64,000 nt of DNA from Streptomyces sp. S.PNR 29 (GCF_030386795.1 NZ_JANUQM010000003.1:496001-560000), one strand, 5' to 3'; counted from the first letter of the stretch, positions 16,851 through 26,192 are shown. A program made the numbers and translations. Notes: generated by a model from the letters alone, not told the origin.

Positions 16851-18427
16851 GTCTCGTCGAAGTGACGGACCTGTCCGTGGAGTTCGGCGAGCTGCGCGCC
16901 GTCGACGGGCTGTCCTTCCGTCTGGAAGAGGGCGCGGCCCTGGCACTCGTCGGCGAGTCCGGCTCCGGCAAGTCCACGGTCGCCTCGGCCTTGCTCGGCC
17001 TGCACCGCGGCACGGGTGCGCGGGTCGACGGCTCGGTCGAGGTCGCCGGTGTCGACGTACAGCGGGCGGCGGACGACGAACTGCGGCGGCTGCGCGGCGG
17101 GAAGGCCGCGATGGTCTTCCAGGACCCGCTGTCCTCCCTGGACCCGTACTACGCGATCGGCGACCAGATCGCCGAGGTGTACCGCGCACACACGCGTGCG
17201 TCGCGGCGGGCGGCACGCGCGCGTGCGGTGGAGGTGCTCGACCGGGTCGGCATTCCGGACGCTCAGCGCCGGTCCCGTTCCCGCCCGCACGAGTTCAGCG
17301 GCGGCATGCGGCAGCGCGCCCTGATCGCCATGGCTCTCGCCTGCGCCCCCGACCTGCTGATCGCCGACGAGCCGACGACCGCGCTGGACGTGACCGTGCA
17401 GGCCCAGATCCTCGACCTGCTGCACACGCTGCGCGAGGAGACCGGCATGGGGCTGCTGCTGGTCACGCACGACGTGGGCGTGGCCGCCGAGAGCGTCGAC
17501 GAGGTCCTCGTCATGCGGCGCGGGCGGGCGGTGGAGCACGGACCGGTCGGTGCCGTGCTGGGCTCGCCCGGGCAGGCGTACACGCGGGAACTGCTCGCCG
17601 CGGTCCCTCGCGTGGACGCGCCGCGTGCTCCCTCGCAGGTGTCCGGAGAGACAGTGCTGGAGGCGAAGGGACTGAGGCGCGATTTCGGCCGTGGGAAGCG
17701 GGCGTTCACAGCCGTGAACGACGTGTCGCTGACGCTGCGCCGGGGCGAGACCCTCGGGATCGTCGGCGAGAGCGGCAGCGGCAAGACGACCCTCGGACGC
17801 ATGCTGGTCGGACTGCTCGCGCCGTCGGCGGGGGAGATCGAGCCGGGCGGCGGCGTACGCCCCGACGTCCAGATGGTCTTCCAGGACCCCGTCTCCTCCC
17901 TCAACCCCCGCCGCACCGTGGGCGAGTCGATCGCCGACCCGCTGCGGGCGCGTGGAGAACAGGACGAGGGACGCATCCGGGGGCGCGTACGGGAGCTGCT
18001 GGAGCGTGTGGGGCTGGAAGCGGCGCACTACGACCGCTATCCGCACGAGTTCAGCGGCGGACAACGTCAACGCGTCGGCATCGCGCGTGCGCTCGCGGCC
18101 GACCCGCGCGTCATCGTCTGCGACGAGCCCGTCTCCGCACTCGACGTCACCACCCAGGCCCAGGTGGTCGCCCTGCTCGGCGAGTTGCGGCGCGAACTCG
18201 GACTCGCGCTCGTCTTCATCGCGCACGACCTGGCCGTCGTACGCCAGGTCAGCGACCGGGTCGCGGTGATGCGCCGCGGCCGGATCGTCGAGGAGGGCCC
18301 CGCCGACGCGGTCTACGGGTCGCCGCAGGACCCCTACACCCAGCAGCTCCTGGCCGCCGTGCCGGCCCTCGACCCTGAGGACGCGGCCCGGCGCAGGGCG
18401 GCCCGACGGGAGCCGGCCGCGGTATGA
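16847..18427 (+). CDS. Fused double ATPase of the oligopeptide ABC transporter (DppD-DppF)
   Basis: 526 residues holding two complete ATPase domains. Domain 1: Walker [10 protein letters not shown] near residue 40, signature FSGGMRQRA, Walker [13 protein letters not shown], His switch THD. Domain 2 (from about 268): [34 protein letters not shown]. Each ends with the oligopeptide-transporter C-terminal segment ([15 protein letters not shown] and [15 protein letters not shown]). The ATG overlaps the permease stop (ATGA). Fusion of the two ATPases gives a one-polypeptide energy module; both halves look catalytically intact. Confidence 0.95.
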   Translation: MSLVEVTDLSVEFGELRAVDGLSFRLEEGAALALVGESGSGKSTVASALLGLHRGTGARVDGSVEVAGVDVQRAADDELRRLRGGKAAMVFQDPLSSLDPYYAIGDQIAEVYRAHTRASRRAARARAVEVLDRVGIPDAQRRSRSRPHEFSGGMRQRALIAMALACAPDLLIADEPTTALDVTVQAQILDLLHTLREETGMGLLLVTHDVGVAAESVDEVLVMRRGRAVEHGPVGAVLGSPGQAYTRELLAAVPRVDAPRAPSQVSGETVLEAKGLRRDFGRGKRAFTAVNDVSLTLRRGETLGIVGESGSGKTTLGRMLVGLLAPSAGEIEPGGGVRPDVQMVFQDPVSSLNPRRTVGESIADPLRARGEQDEGRIRGRVRELLERVGLEAAHYDRYPHEFSGGQRQRVGIARALAADPRVIVCDEPVSALDVTTQAQVVALLGELRRELGLALVFIAHDLAVVRQVSDRVAVMRRGRIVEEGPADAVYGSPQDPYTQQLLAAVPALDPEDAARRRAARREPAAV

Positions 18428-18502
18428 CGATCGGTGACCGTTCGCTCTCCTAGCGCGACGGAACGCGACCTGCACGCGAAAGTTACGACCGTTCACCCCT
18501 TT

Positions 18503-18538
18503 TGGTGGCGCGACGGACAACCGTCCGTCGCGCCACCA
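18503..18538 (+). terminator. Perfect 16-bp hairpin terminator after the ABC operon
   Basis: Arms 18503-18518 and 18523-18538 are exact reverse complements around the loop aacc. It sits about 75 bases past the fused-ATPase stop and is preceded by cccctttt. It separates the peptide importer operon from the polysaccharide-type locus. Confidence 0.85.
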
Positions 18539-18617
18539 CCTTGTCCGCATACGTTCGTCCCGCTGCGAGCCGCTGGACCAACGGCGGCTCTCCAAACGGG
18601 AGATCGGGGGTGCACGC

Positions 18618-20288
18618 GTGCGCATCGGACTGCTTACGGAGGGTGGCTATCCGTATGTGAGCGGTGACGCCAGGCTCTGGTGCGACCGGCTTGTGCGCGG
18701 GCTCGGGCAGTACGAGTTCGACGTCTACGCGCTCAGCCGCAGCGAGGACCAGGAGGACGAGGGCTGGGTCGCCCTGCCACCGCAGGTCAGCCGGGTGCGT
18801 ACGGCACCGGTGTGGACGGCGGCGGACGACGGCGTCCGCTACGGGCGTCGTGCGCGCCGGCGCTTCGCCGAGTGCTACGGGGAGTTGGTGGCTGCCCTGT
18901 GCGCGGGCGCCTTCGGCGAGGCGTCTGCCACGGAGGCGGACCGTTTCGGCTACGCGCTGTACGGCCTCGCGGAGCTCGCCCGCGACGAGGGCGGTCTGGT
19001 GGGAGCGCTCCGCTCCGAGACCGCCGTACGCGTCCTGGAACGCGCCTGTCGCGCGCCCGGCGCGTTACGCCCGGCGCGCGAGGCGCGTGTCCCCGATCTG
19101 CTCACCGCCGCCGCACACCTGGAACACGCCCTGCGCCCTCTCTCGCTCGACTGGTACGAGGACGACGGCCTCGGCGCGGTCGACCTGTGCCACGCGGCGT
19201 CCGGTGGCACCGCGGCCCTGCCCGGACTGCTCGCCCGGCACTTCTCGGGCGTACCTCTGCTGGTGACCGAGTACGGGGTGCGGCTGCGGACGCGGTATCT
19301 GACCGACACGGAGTCCTCACCTCCGGTACGGTCCCTGCTCGCCGCCTTCCACGGCCGCCTCGCCGCCGAGACCTACCGGCAGGCCGCCATGATCACATCC
19401 GGCAACGCACACGCCCGCCGCTGGCAGGAGCGCTGCGGGGCCGACCGCGCCAAGCTCCGCACGGTCTACCCGGGCATGGACGCGGCCCCCTTCGCGGAAG
19501 TCGGGGAGTCACCTCGGTGCGCGGCCCCGGACACACTGGTCTGGGTCGGCCGTGTCGAACCCGCCAAGGACCTGATCTCCCTCCTGCACGCCTTCGCGGA
19601 GATCCGCCGGAAGGAACCCGGGACGCGCCTGCGCATCCTGGGCGCCCCGACGGGCCCCGAGGGCGCGGCCTACCTCGGCCACTGCAGGGCGCTGGCCGCG
19701 CAGCTCTTCCCGGACGAGGCGGAGGGCCCGCACGCCGTCGGCGACAACCCGGTGTCCTTCGAGGAGATCGGCGGCCCGGATGCCCCGTCCCCGGCCCACG
19801 CCTACGCCTCGGGTGCCGTGGTGGTCCTGTCGAGCGTCGTCGAGGGCTTCCCGGTCAGCCTGGTCGAGGCCATGTTCTCCGGGTGCGCGACGGTGTCCAC
19901 GGACGTCGGCGCGGTGGTGGAGGCCATCGGCGGCACGGGACTCGTCGTACCCCCGCGCAATCCGCGGGCGCTCGCCGAGGCGTGCGTCACGCTGCTGCGC
20001 GACCCCGAGCGCCGTGAACGCCTCGGAGCCGCCGCACGCGCCCGCGCGCTCGAACTGTTCACCGTCGAGCAGAACATCGCGGCATTTCACGGCATTTACC
20101 TGGAGATCGTTTCGCACACCCCGGTCCGCCGCGTCGTCCTCGACGACACCGGCGAACCCCTCCCGTTCGCCGTCCCCGCCGAGGCCTACGTCCCCGGCCG
20201 CTGGGCCCAGCCGACCGCCAGTGCCGTGGGCAGGGGCGGCCCGGGCCGGGCGGAGACTCCGGTACCCGCTGCGGAGGGAGCGCGATGA
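18618..20288 (+). CDS. GT4-type glycosyltransferase, PelF-like
   Basis: 556 residues. Begins MRIGLLTEGGYPYVSGDARLW, the N-terminal signature of the PelF/DUF3492 group of GT4 enzymes. The donor-binding half contains TLVWVGRVEPAKDLISLLHAF and the EX7E motif within VVEGFPVSLVEAMFSGC, followed by STDVG. It is predicted cytoplasmic, using a nucleotide sugar to build polysaccharide. The GTG follows GGGGGTG. The stop overlaps the next gene (ATGA), and the locus continues with a membrane protein, an epimerase and a spherulin-4 protein, as in Pel/galactosaminogalactan-type systems. The exact donor sugar is not known. Confidence 0.88.
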   Translation: MRIGLLTEGGYPYVSGDARLWCDRLVRGLGQYEFDVYALSRSEDQEDEGWVALPPQVSRVRTAPVWTAADDGVRYGRRARRRFAECYGELVAALCAGAFGEASATEADRFGYALYGLAELARDEGGLVGALRSETAVRVLERACRAPGALRPAREARVPDLLTAAAHLEHALRPLSLDWYEDDGLGAVDLCHAASGGTAALPGLLARHFSGVPLLVTEYGVRLRTRYLTDTESSPPVRSLLAAFHGRLAAETYRQAAMITSGNAHARRWQERCGADRAKLRTVYPGMDAAPFAEVGESPRCAAPDTLVWVGRVEPAKDLISLLHAFAEIRRKEPGTRLRILGAPTGPEGAAYLGHCRALAAQLFPDEAEGPHAVGDNPVSFEEIGGPDAPSPAHAYASGAVVVLSSVVEGFPVSLVEAMFSGCATVSTDVGAVVEAIGGTGLVVPPRNPRALAEACVTLLRDPERRERLGAAARARALELFTVEQNIAAFHGIYLEIVSHTPVRRVVLDDTGEPLPFAVPAEAYVPGRWAQPTASAVGRGGPGRAETPVPAAEGAR

Positions 20289-21448
20289 GCGACCTCGGCG
20301 AACTGGACCGGGCGCCGGGCGACAAGGAGCCGACCGCCGGCCGCACTCCGGCACCGCCCGCCCACCGCACCGCCGCGGACCCCGTCAAGGCGCTGATGCA
20401 CCGTCACCGCGACCTGTGCGAACGTGCCGTGGACCCGCTGGAGATCGCGGCGGGCCTGGAGGCCCACGGCGTCACCGACCGGACCGCCGCACGCTTCCGC
20501 CACCGGGACGTCTTCTCCCTCGCGGAGGAGATGTACGCCCGCGCACCCCGCAACGGCGACTCGCCCCAACGCCCCCGGAACCCGGCGGCCGCCCGCCGGA
20601 GTGCCGACTGGATTCTCCTCACCCTCCTGCCCGGCGCCCTGTGCGCGGCGACCCTGACCGCCCTGCGCCTCACCCAGGGACAAACCCGCCTGATCGCAGT
20701 CGCCGTGGGCACCCTCACCTTCGTCCTGGCCCTGCGCGCCGCCCTCCGCCGAGGCCCGCTGAGCGTCCCCGGCCACCCCTCACCGGCCACCGCCCCCTGG
20801 GCCTGCTCCCTGCTCGCCTACGCCGCCCTGGGCGACGGAGCACTGGGCGCAGCCATCACCGGGGGCCCGGACACGCTCCCCACGGGCGCCCCCGACGGCC
20901 CCTGGCCCACGGCCACCGCCTCCGTCCTGGCGCTGGCCCTGTCCTGCGCCCCTGCGGCCTGGAGCGCCCACCTGCTCGCCGCAGGAGCCCGTCGCAGGCT
21001 CACGGCAAGCCGCGGCCTGGAGGACTTCGCCGCCTCCGTACGCCCCCTCCTCTTCGGCACCTTCGCCTTGTATCTGGCCGCCCTGACGGCCCTGCTCACC
21101 CTCTGCGCGACCGTCCTCGGCCAACCCGCCACCCATCCTCAGACCCTCACCCTGGGCGCCCTCCTCTTCCTGGCCCGCCTCCTCACCACCCACGGCTTCA
21201 CGCACGCCCCGGCGCTGCTCCTCACCGCCACGACCACGGCCACGGCAACAGCCCTGGCCACGGTCTTCGTGGCGCGCCTGCCCGGCTGCGCCTTCCTGGC
21301 CACTCCGGTGGAGGCCCTCGCAGCGACCTGGGGCCCAGGCAGCATCCCGGCCCTGACCTGCGGCCTGGGAGCCACCGCCTTGCTGCTCCACACGACCCGC
21401 AGGCTGACGAAGGCGTCGGCCCACGCGCAGCGGGAGCGGCGATGGTGA
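20285..21448 (+). CDS. Polytopic membrane protein of the exopolysaccharide-like locus
   Basis: 387 residues. The N-terminal 100 are hydrophilic (contains DPVKALMHRHRDLCERAVDP), then about nine or ten hydrophobic segments fill the rest. It is smaller than PelG and I cannot align it by eye to PelG or PelE. Its position directly after the glycosyltransferase, with an ATGA overlap and GGAGGGAG ribosome site, makes a polymer-export or membrane-scaffold role reasonable. Ala/Leu/Thr-rich helices with few charged residues. Function unassigned. Confidence 0.8.
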   Translation: MSDLGELDRAPGDKEPTAGRTPAPPAHRTAADPVKALMHRHRDLCERAVDPLEIAAGLEAHGVTDRTAARFRHRDVFSLAEEMYARAPRNGDSPQRPRNPAAARRSADWILLTLLPGALCAATLTALRLTQGQTRLIAVAVGTLTFVLALRAALRRGPLSVPGHPSPATAPWACSLLAYAALGDGALGAAITGGPDTLPTGAPDGPWPTATASVLALALSCAPAAWSAHLLAAGARRRLTASRGLEDFAASVRPLLFGTFALYLAALTALLTLCATVLGQPATHPQTLTLGALLFLARLLTTHGFTHAPALLLTATTTATATALATVFVARLPGCAFLATPVEALAATWGPGSIPALTCGLGATALLLHTTRRLTKASAHAQRERRW

Positions 21449-21620
21449 CCCCGGGCACACCCACGCACCCGCCCCCGGGCCCGACCCACAACGACCCGTA
21501 GGCGCACCGCGCACCACCCGCACGGGCTGCCGCAGGCATGGGCGCGACCCCCCACTCCCATCCGCCCGACCGCCGAAGGCACCCGCACCCACCACGCAAT
21601 TCCCGCAAAGGAGACACCCC

Positions 21621-21671
21621 ATGACCACCTCCCGACCCGCCGCCCCCTCGGCCCCGGGAGCCGCCCGATGA
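21621..21671 (+). CDS. 16-codon mini-ORF translationally coupled to the epimerase
   Basis: ATG at 21621 preceded by AAAGGAGA (seven bases away), the strongest ribosome site nearby, encodes MTTSRPAAPSAPGAAR. Its TGA overlaps the ATG of the epimerase (ATGA at 21668-21671). The epimerase itself has only weak spacing to a ribosome site, so this ORF probably loads ribosomes that re-initiate there. The peptide itself may have no function. Confidence 0.5.
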   Translation: MTTSRPAAPSAPGAAR

Positions 21672-22627
21672 GAGTCCTGCTGATCGGCGCCAACGGCTAC
21701 ATCGGCCGCTTCGTAGCCGAGCGCCTGCTCGCCGACCCGGCCGTCCAGCTCACCGCCCTCGGCCGCGGCGACGACGCCGACGTCCGCTTCGACCTCGCCA
21801 CCGGCAGCCCCGGCGCCCTCACCCGTTTCCTCGACGCCGTCCACCCCGGTGTCGTCATCAACTGCGCCGGTGCCACCCGAGGCGGCGCCCGCGAACTCAC
21901 CCGGCACAACACCGTCGCCGTCGCCACCGTCTGCGAGGCCCTGCGCCGCAGCGGCTGCGGTGCCCGCCTGGTCCAGATCGGCTGCAGCGCGGAGTACGGC
22001 CCCAGCCAGCCCGGCTCCTCCACCGCGGAGGACGCCGTCCCACGTCCCGGCGGCCCCTACGGCGTCAGCAAACTCGCCGCCACCGAACTCGTGCTCGGCT
22101 CCGGCCTGGACGCCGTGGTCCTCCGCGTCTTCTCACCCGCCGGTCCCGGCACCCCCGCCGGCTCCCCGCTCGGCCGCCTCGCCGAGGCCATGCGCCGCGC
22201 CATGCAGTCCGGCGACGGCGAGCTGAAACTCAGCGGCCTCGGCGCCCAGCGCGACTTCGTCGACGTCCGCGACGTGGCCCGCGCCGTCCACGCGGCCTCC
22301 CTCTCCGCCGCGCAGGGCGTCATCAACATCGGCTCGGGCCGCGCCGTCCGCCTCCGCGACGCCGCCGCCACCCTCGCCCGCGTGGCCGGCTACGGCGGCG
22401 CCCTGCACGAGCTGGACGGCCCCCCCGGCGCCCTGCGTCCGGCCATCGGGCACCCCCGCACCGACCCGGACCACGCGGCACCGATCGCGTACCCGTACCC
22501 GGACGGCTGCGGCAGCTGGCAACAGGCCGACGTACGCACCGCCCGCGACCGGCTCGGCTGGCGGCCCCGGATCAACCTGGAGGAGTCCCTCGCCGACATC
22601 TGGATGGAGGCGGCATGCCGGATCTGA
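21668..22627 (+). CDS. NAD-dependent sugar epimerase/dehydratase (extended SDR)
   Basis: 319 residues. GANGYIG near residue 7 is the Rossmann dinucleotide motif; GCSAEYG and YGVSK supply the Ser/Tyr-x-x-x-Lys catalytic group. RDFVDVRDVARAVH and INIGSG are typical of nucleotide-sugar epimerases and reductases. It is the likely supplier of an epimerised nucleotide sugar for the neighbouring glycosyltransferase, much as PelX (a UDP-GlcNAc C4-epimerase) does for Pel; the substrate here is inferred only from the neighbours. Starts by coupling to the mini-ORF and overlaps the spherulin gene by 13 bases. Confidence 0.88.
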   Translation: MRVLLIGANGYIGRFVAERLLADPAVQLTALGRGDDADVRFDLATGSPGALTRFLDAVHPGVVINCAGATRGGARELTRHNTVAVATVCEALRRSGCGARLVQIGCSAEYGPSQPGSSTAEDAVPRPGGPYGVSKLAATELVLGSGLDAVVLRVFSPAGPGTPAGSPLGRLAEAMRRAMQSGDGELKLSGLGAQRDFVDVRDVARAVHAASLSAAQGVINIGSGRAVRLRDAAATLARVAGYGGALHELDGPPGALRPAIGHPRTDPDHAAPIAYPYPDGCGSWQQADVRTARDRLGWRPRINLEESLADIWMEAACRI

Positions 22628-23391
22628 GGGAGGGAGGCGGCACGCCGTATCCGACCAGCACATGGCCGGGTGCCACGAGCACCGCCCTCCGCACCGCTTT
22701 CGGCGTCCCCGGCTTGGCCCACCCCCTCCTCGCCCCAGCCGAGTGGAGCGCACTCACCCGCCCGGGCACACCCCTGCACTGGGTCGTCCTCAATGTCTCC
22801 GACGGCCCCGGTACCCAGCCAGACCCGCACTGCCTGGAGGCGGCCGGACGACTCCGCAACGCGGGCATCGGCGTCCTCGGGCACCTCGCCACCGGACACG
22901 GCACCCGCAGCGTCGGCGAACTCATCTCCGACGCCCACCGGTACACCGACTGGTACCAGGCCGACGGTTTCCTCCTGGACCGCTGCCCCACCGACCACGC
23001 CGCGCTCGCCGCCATCCGCCGGACCGTCAGTGCGCTCCGCGTGACCCGTGAGGACGCCCACATCGTCCTCGGCCACGGCATGCACCCCCACGCCGGTTAC
23101 GCGGAGATCGCCGACCAACTGGTCACTTTCTCCGGCCCGTGGAGCGACTACCGCTTCTCGCAGGCGGCCCAGTGGACCGCGGACCATCCCCCCGGACGCT
23201 TCTGCCACTTCGTCCACGGCGTGCCCCACCGCCACCTCGACGAGGCGTTGCGGATCGCCCGCTGGCAGGGCGCCGCGACGATCTACCTCACCGACCGCAC
23301 GGACCGCGGCGGCCGCACCGGCCCCTGGGAGAGCCTGCCCGGCTACTGGGACGACATCGTCTCGCGTATCGGAACGGGTGTCTCGGAATGA
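22615..23391 (+). CDS. Spherulation-specific family 4 protein (spherulin-4, GH-like TIM barrel)
   Basis: 258 residues matching the spherulin-4 family (Sph3/PelA hydrolase-type barrel): WVVLNVSDGPG near residue 57, GIGVLGHLATGHGTRS, DWYQADGFLLDRCPTD, IVLGHGMHP, FVHGVPH and TIYLTDRTD. In hydrolases such as Sph3 the motif after GF is D-E, as I recall; here it is D-R, so one acidic residue may be lost or moved. There is no signal peptide, unlike secreted homologues. The start overlaps the epimerase end and has GGAGG four bases away. It could trim polymer in the cytoplasm or act non-catalytically. Confidence 0.85.
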   Translation: MPDLREGGGTPYPTSTWPGATSTALRTAFGVPGLAHPLLAPAEWSALTRPGTPLHWVVLNVSDGPGTQPDPHCLEAAGRLRNAGIGVLGHLATGHGTRSVGELISDAHRYTDWYQADGFLLDRCPTDHAALAAIRRTVSALRVTREDAHIVLGHGMHPHAGYAEIADQLVTFSGPWSDYRFSQAAQWTADHPPGRFCHFVHGVPHRHLDEALRIARWQGAATIYLTDRTDRGGRTGPWESLPGYWDDIVSRIGTGVSE

Positions 23392-23454
23392 AAAAGGCCA
23401 TGGCACTGTTACAGGAAGAACAACTGTAGTGATTGACCGACCAACGGAGTCCCC

Positions 23455-24633
23455 GTGTCGCTGCCACCCCTGGTCGAGCCGGCCCCCGAGCTCACCGTAG
23501 ACGAGGTCCGCAGGTACTCCCGCCACCTGATCATCCCCGACGTCGGGATGGACGGGCAGAAGCGGCTGAAGAACGCCAAGGTGCTCTGTGTGGGCGCCGG
23601 CGGCCTGGGCTCGCCGGCGCTGATGTACCTGGCCGCCGCGGGCGTGGGCACGCTCGGCATCGTGGAGTTCGACGAGGTCGACGAGTCGAACCTGCAGCGC
23701 CAGATCATCCACAGCCAGTCCGACATCGGCCGCTCGAAGGCCGAGTCCGCCCGCGACTCCGTCCTCGGCATCAACCCGTACGTGAACGTGATCCTTCACG
23801 AGGAGCGGCTTGAGGCCGACAACGTGATGGACATCTTCAGCCAGTACGACCTGATCGTCGACGGCACGGACAACTTCGCGACCCGCTACCTGGTCAACGA
23901 CGCCTGCGTGCTGCTGAACAAGCCGTACGTCTGGGGTTCGATCTACCGCTTCGACGGCCAGGCCTCCGTCTTCTGGTCCGAGCACGGTCCCTGCTACCGC
24001 TGCCTCTACCCGGAGCCCCCGCCCCCCGGCATGGTCCCCTCCTGCGCCGAGGGCGGCGTCCTGGGCGTGCTGTGCGCGTCCATCGGCTCCATCCAGGTCA
24101 CCGAGGCCATCAAGGTCCTCACCGGCACGGGCGAGCCGCTGGTCGGCCGTCTGATGATCTACGACGCCCTGGAGATGCAGTACCGCCAGGTCAAGGTCCG
24201 CAAGGACCCGAACTGCGCGGTCTGCGGCGAGAACCCCACCGTCACCGAGCTCATCGACTACGAGGCCTTCTGCGGCGTCGTCTCCGAGGAGGCCCAGGCG
24301 GCGGCCGCCGACTCGACGATCACTCCCAAGCAGCTCAAGGAGTGGATCGACGACGGCGAGAACATCGAGATCATCGACGTCCGCGAGCCGAACGAGTACG
24401 AGATCGTCTCCATCCCCGGCGCCCGGCTGATCCCGAAGAACGAGTTCCTCATGGGCACCGCCCTGGAGGGCCTGCCCCAGGACAAGAAGATCGTCCTGCA
24501 CTGCAAGACGGGTGTCCGCAGTGCGGAAGTCCTCGCGGTCCTGAAGTCCGCCGGCTTCTCCGACGCCGTCCACGTCGGCGGCGGCGTGATCGGCTGGGTC
24601 AACCAGATCGAGCCGGACAAGCCGGTGTACTGA
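23455..24633 (+). CDS. moeZ: Adenylyltransferase/sulfurtransferase MoeZ
   Basis: 392 residues. The MoeB/ThiF E1-like domain comes first: GAGGLGSPAL (ATP site), QRQIIH, DGTDNFATRY, zinc pairs CYRC and CAVC. A rhodanese domain (about 290-392) carries HCKTGVRS with the active Cys350. MoeZ adenylates the C-terminus of MoaD-like sulfur carriers and transfers sulfur, serving molybdopterin, thiamine or cysteine pathways in actinobacteria. GTG at 23455 with CGGAG upstream. It lies 63 bases after the polysaccharide locus and is probably separate. MoaE, the molybdopterin synthase large subunit, is 32 kb away in this window. Confidence 0.95.
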   Translation: MSLPPLVEPAPELTVDEVRRYSRHLIIPDVGMDGQKRLKNAKVLCVGAGGLGSPALMYLAAAGVGTLGIVEFDEVDESNLQRQIIHSQSDIGRSKAESARDSVLGINPYVNVILHEERLEADNVMDIFSQYDLIVDGTDNFATRYLVNDACVLLNKPYVWGSIYRFDGQASVFWSEHGPCYRCLYPEPPPPGMVPSCAEGGVLGVLCASIGSIQVTEAIKVLTGTGEPLVGRLMIYDALEMQYRQVKVRKDPNCAVCGENPTVTELIDYEAFCGVVSEEAQAAAADSTITPKQLKEWIDDGENIEIIDVREPNEYEIVSIPGARLIPKNEFLMGTALEGLPQDKKIVLHCKTGVRSAEVLAVLKSAGFSDAVHVGGGVIGWVNQIEPDKPVY

Positions 24634-24657
24634 GCCGTACCCGGCCTCGCGTCCCGA

Positions 24658-24702
24658 GCGGCGGGGGTTTCGCGCACCGCAGGTGCCCGGAGCCCCCGCC
24701 GC
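24658..24702. terminator. Convergent terminator between moeZ and the aminopeptidase
   Basis: gcggcggggg (24658-24667) pairs with cccccgccgc (24693-24702). It sits between the two convergent stop codons and could serve both strands. Confidence 0.65.
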
Positions 24703-24704
24703 CG

Positions 24705-26192
24705 TCATGAGCAGACCTTGCCGTCCTTCGGCACCGTCCCGTTCAGCAGGTACGCGTTGACCGTGGAGTCGACACAGTCGCTCCCGCTGCCGTAGGCACC
24801 GTGCCCCTCGCCCTTCCAGGTGAGCATCACGCCGACGCCCCTGCCCAGCTCGTCCGCCATCTTCCTCGCGCCCTCGTACGGCGTGGCCGGGTCGCCGGTG
24901 GTGCCGACCACCAGGATCGGCGCCGCACCTGGTGCGCTCACCTCCGGGGTGTCGTGCTGTCCGGGGACGGGCCAGTCGTGGCACCAGCCGGCCGTGTCCC
25001 AGCCCATGAAGTCCCCGAAGACGGGCGAGATCCGCTCGAAGCGGGGCAGCAGCTTCTTCGTCTCCTCGACGGTCGGCCGCTGCCTGTCGTCCAGGCACGA
25101 TATGACCCGCTGCGAGTGGGACCCCGTGCCGTATCGCCCCGAGGCGCCACGCTCGTTGTAGCCGTCGGCGAGTGCCAGCAGCTCCGATCCGTCGCCCTGT
25201 TCTGCGGACTCCAGGGCGCTGGTCAGCGTCGGCCAGCTGTCCTCGCTGTACAGCGGCAGGATGATGCCGGTGAGCGCGAGCGTCTGCGTCAGCTTCCGCC
25301 CGGGGGACGAGGTCGGCAGCGGCTCGGCGTCGATCCTCTTCAGCAGGTCCGCGATCTTCCGGGAGCCCTGTTCCGGGTCCTGGCCCGTCGACACGAGGTA
25401 GGCGTTCAGCGCGCGCTGGAAGCCCCTGGTCTGGTTCTCGGCATGGCCCACCGTGCCGGCGGTCGGGTCGACGACCGCGTCCAGGACCATCCGCCCCACG
25501 TTCTTCGGGAACAGGTGGGCGTACACCCCGCCGAGTTCGGTGCCGTACGAGATGCCGAAGTAGTGCGTCTTCCGATCGCCGAGGACCTGTCGCATCAGGT
25601 CCATGTCGCGGGCGGTGTCGGTGGTCGAGACATGCCCCAGCAGTTTCCCGGCGTCCTTCGCGCAGCCCGTGCCGAAGTCGGCGGCGTCCTTCAGGTACGC
25701 CGTCTCCTCGGCCGGGGTGTCCGGGGTGGCGTCCACCGCCGCCTCGGCTGCCTGGATCTCCTTGTCGCCGCGGCAGCGGACGCCCTCGCTGGCGCCCACT
25801 CCGCGCGGGTCCCAGCTCACCAGGTCGTACCGCTCGCGCAGCTGGGAGACCGTGGGAGCGAACGACGGCATCATGGACATGCCCGAGCCGCCGGGGCCCC
25901 CGAAGTTGAACAGCAGCGAGCCGACGCGCTTGCCGCCCCGGGCCTTGGCGCGGATCAGAGCCAGGTCTATGGTCTCGCCGTCCGGCTTCGCCCAGTCCAG
26001 CGGCGCCTTGAGCGTGGCGCACTGCCAGTCGCTGCTCGGCGCGGGCGAGCCCCCGGTCGCCTTGCACCGCCCCCAGTCGAGCTTCTGCGAGGTCAACGAC
26101 GTGGGCTCGTCGTCGGGCGAGCCACCGCTGCAGCCCGCCACCAGCAGTGCAGCGGCGGCCGCCCCGGCTGTCCACCGTGCGAAACGACTCAT
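24705..26192 (-). CDS. Secreted tripeptidyl aminopeptidase-like lipoprotein (alpha/beta hydrolase, S33 type), copy 1
   Basis: 495 residues from the ATG at 26192, chosen because GAGGGGGGA ends six bases before it. The lipobox VAGC puts the lipid-anchored Cys at 21. The mature domain has FNFGGPGGSG (oxyanion), WDPRGVG, nucleophile GISYGTELGG, acid TTGDPATPYEGA and His in GEGHGAYGS. This is the Streptomyces tripeptidyl aminopeptidase (Tap/Slp) family, which trims N-terminal tripeptides from extracellular proteins. A paralogue follows in tandem on the same strand, 126 bases upstream. Confidence 0.9.
   Translation of the reverse strand: MSRFARWTAGAAAAALLVAGCSGGSPDDEPTSLTSQKLDWGRCKATGGSPAPSSDWQCATLKAPLDWAKPDGETIDLALIRAKARGGKRVGSLLFNFGGPGGSGMSMMPSFAPTVSQLRERYDLVSWDPRGVGASEGVRCRGDKEIQAAEAAVDATPDTPAEETAYLKDAADFGTGCAKDAGKLLGHVSTTDTARDMDLMRQVLGDRKTHYFGISYGTELGGVYAHLFPKNVGRMVLDAVVDPTAGTVGHAENQTRGFQRALNAYLVSTGQDPEQGSRKIADLLKRIDAEPLPTSSPGRKLTQTLALTGIILPLYSEDSWPTLTSALESAEQGDGSELLALADGYNERGASGRYGTGSHSQRVISCLDDRQRPTVEETKKLLPRFERISPVFGDFMGWDTAGWCHDWPVPGQHDTPEVSAPGAAPILVVGTTGDPATPYEGARKMADELGRGVGVMLTWKGEGHGAYGSGSDCVDSTVNAYLLNGTVPKDGKVCS

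Noticed and set aside
23388..23429. 13-codon ORF containing a rare TTA codon, overlapping the spherulin stop
   Set aside because: No ribosome site and too short; the TTA is probably within the moeZ promoter region rather than a bldA-dependent gene.
22390..26175. 1261-codon minus-strand frame
   Set aside because: It lies opposite the epimerase, spherulin and moeZ genes and is out of frame with the aminopeptidase; its composition is that of a high-GC shadow.
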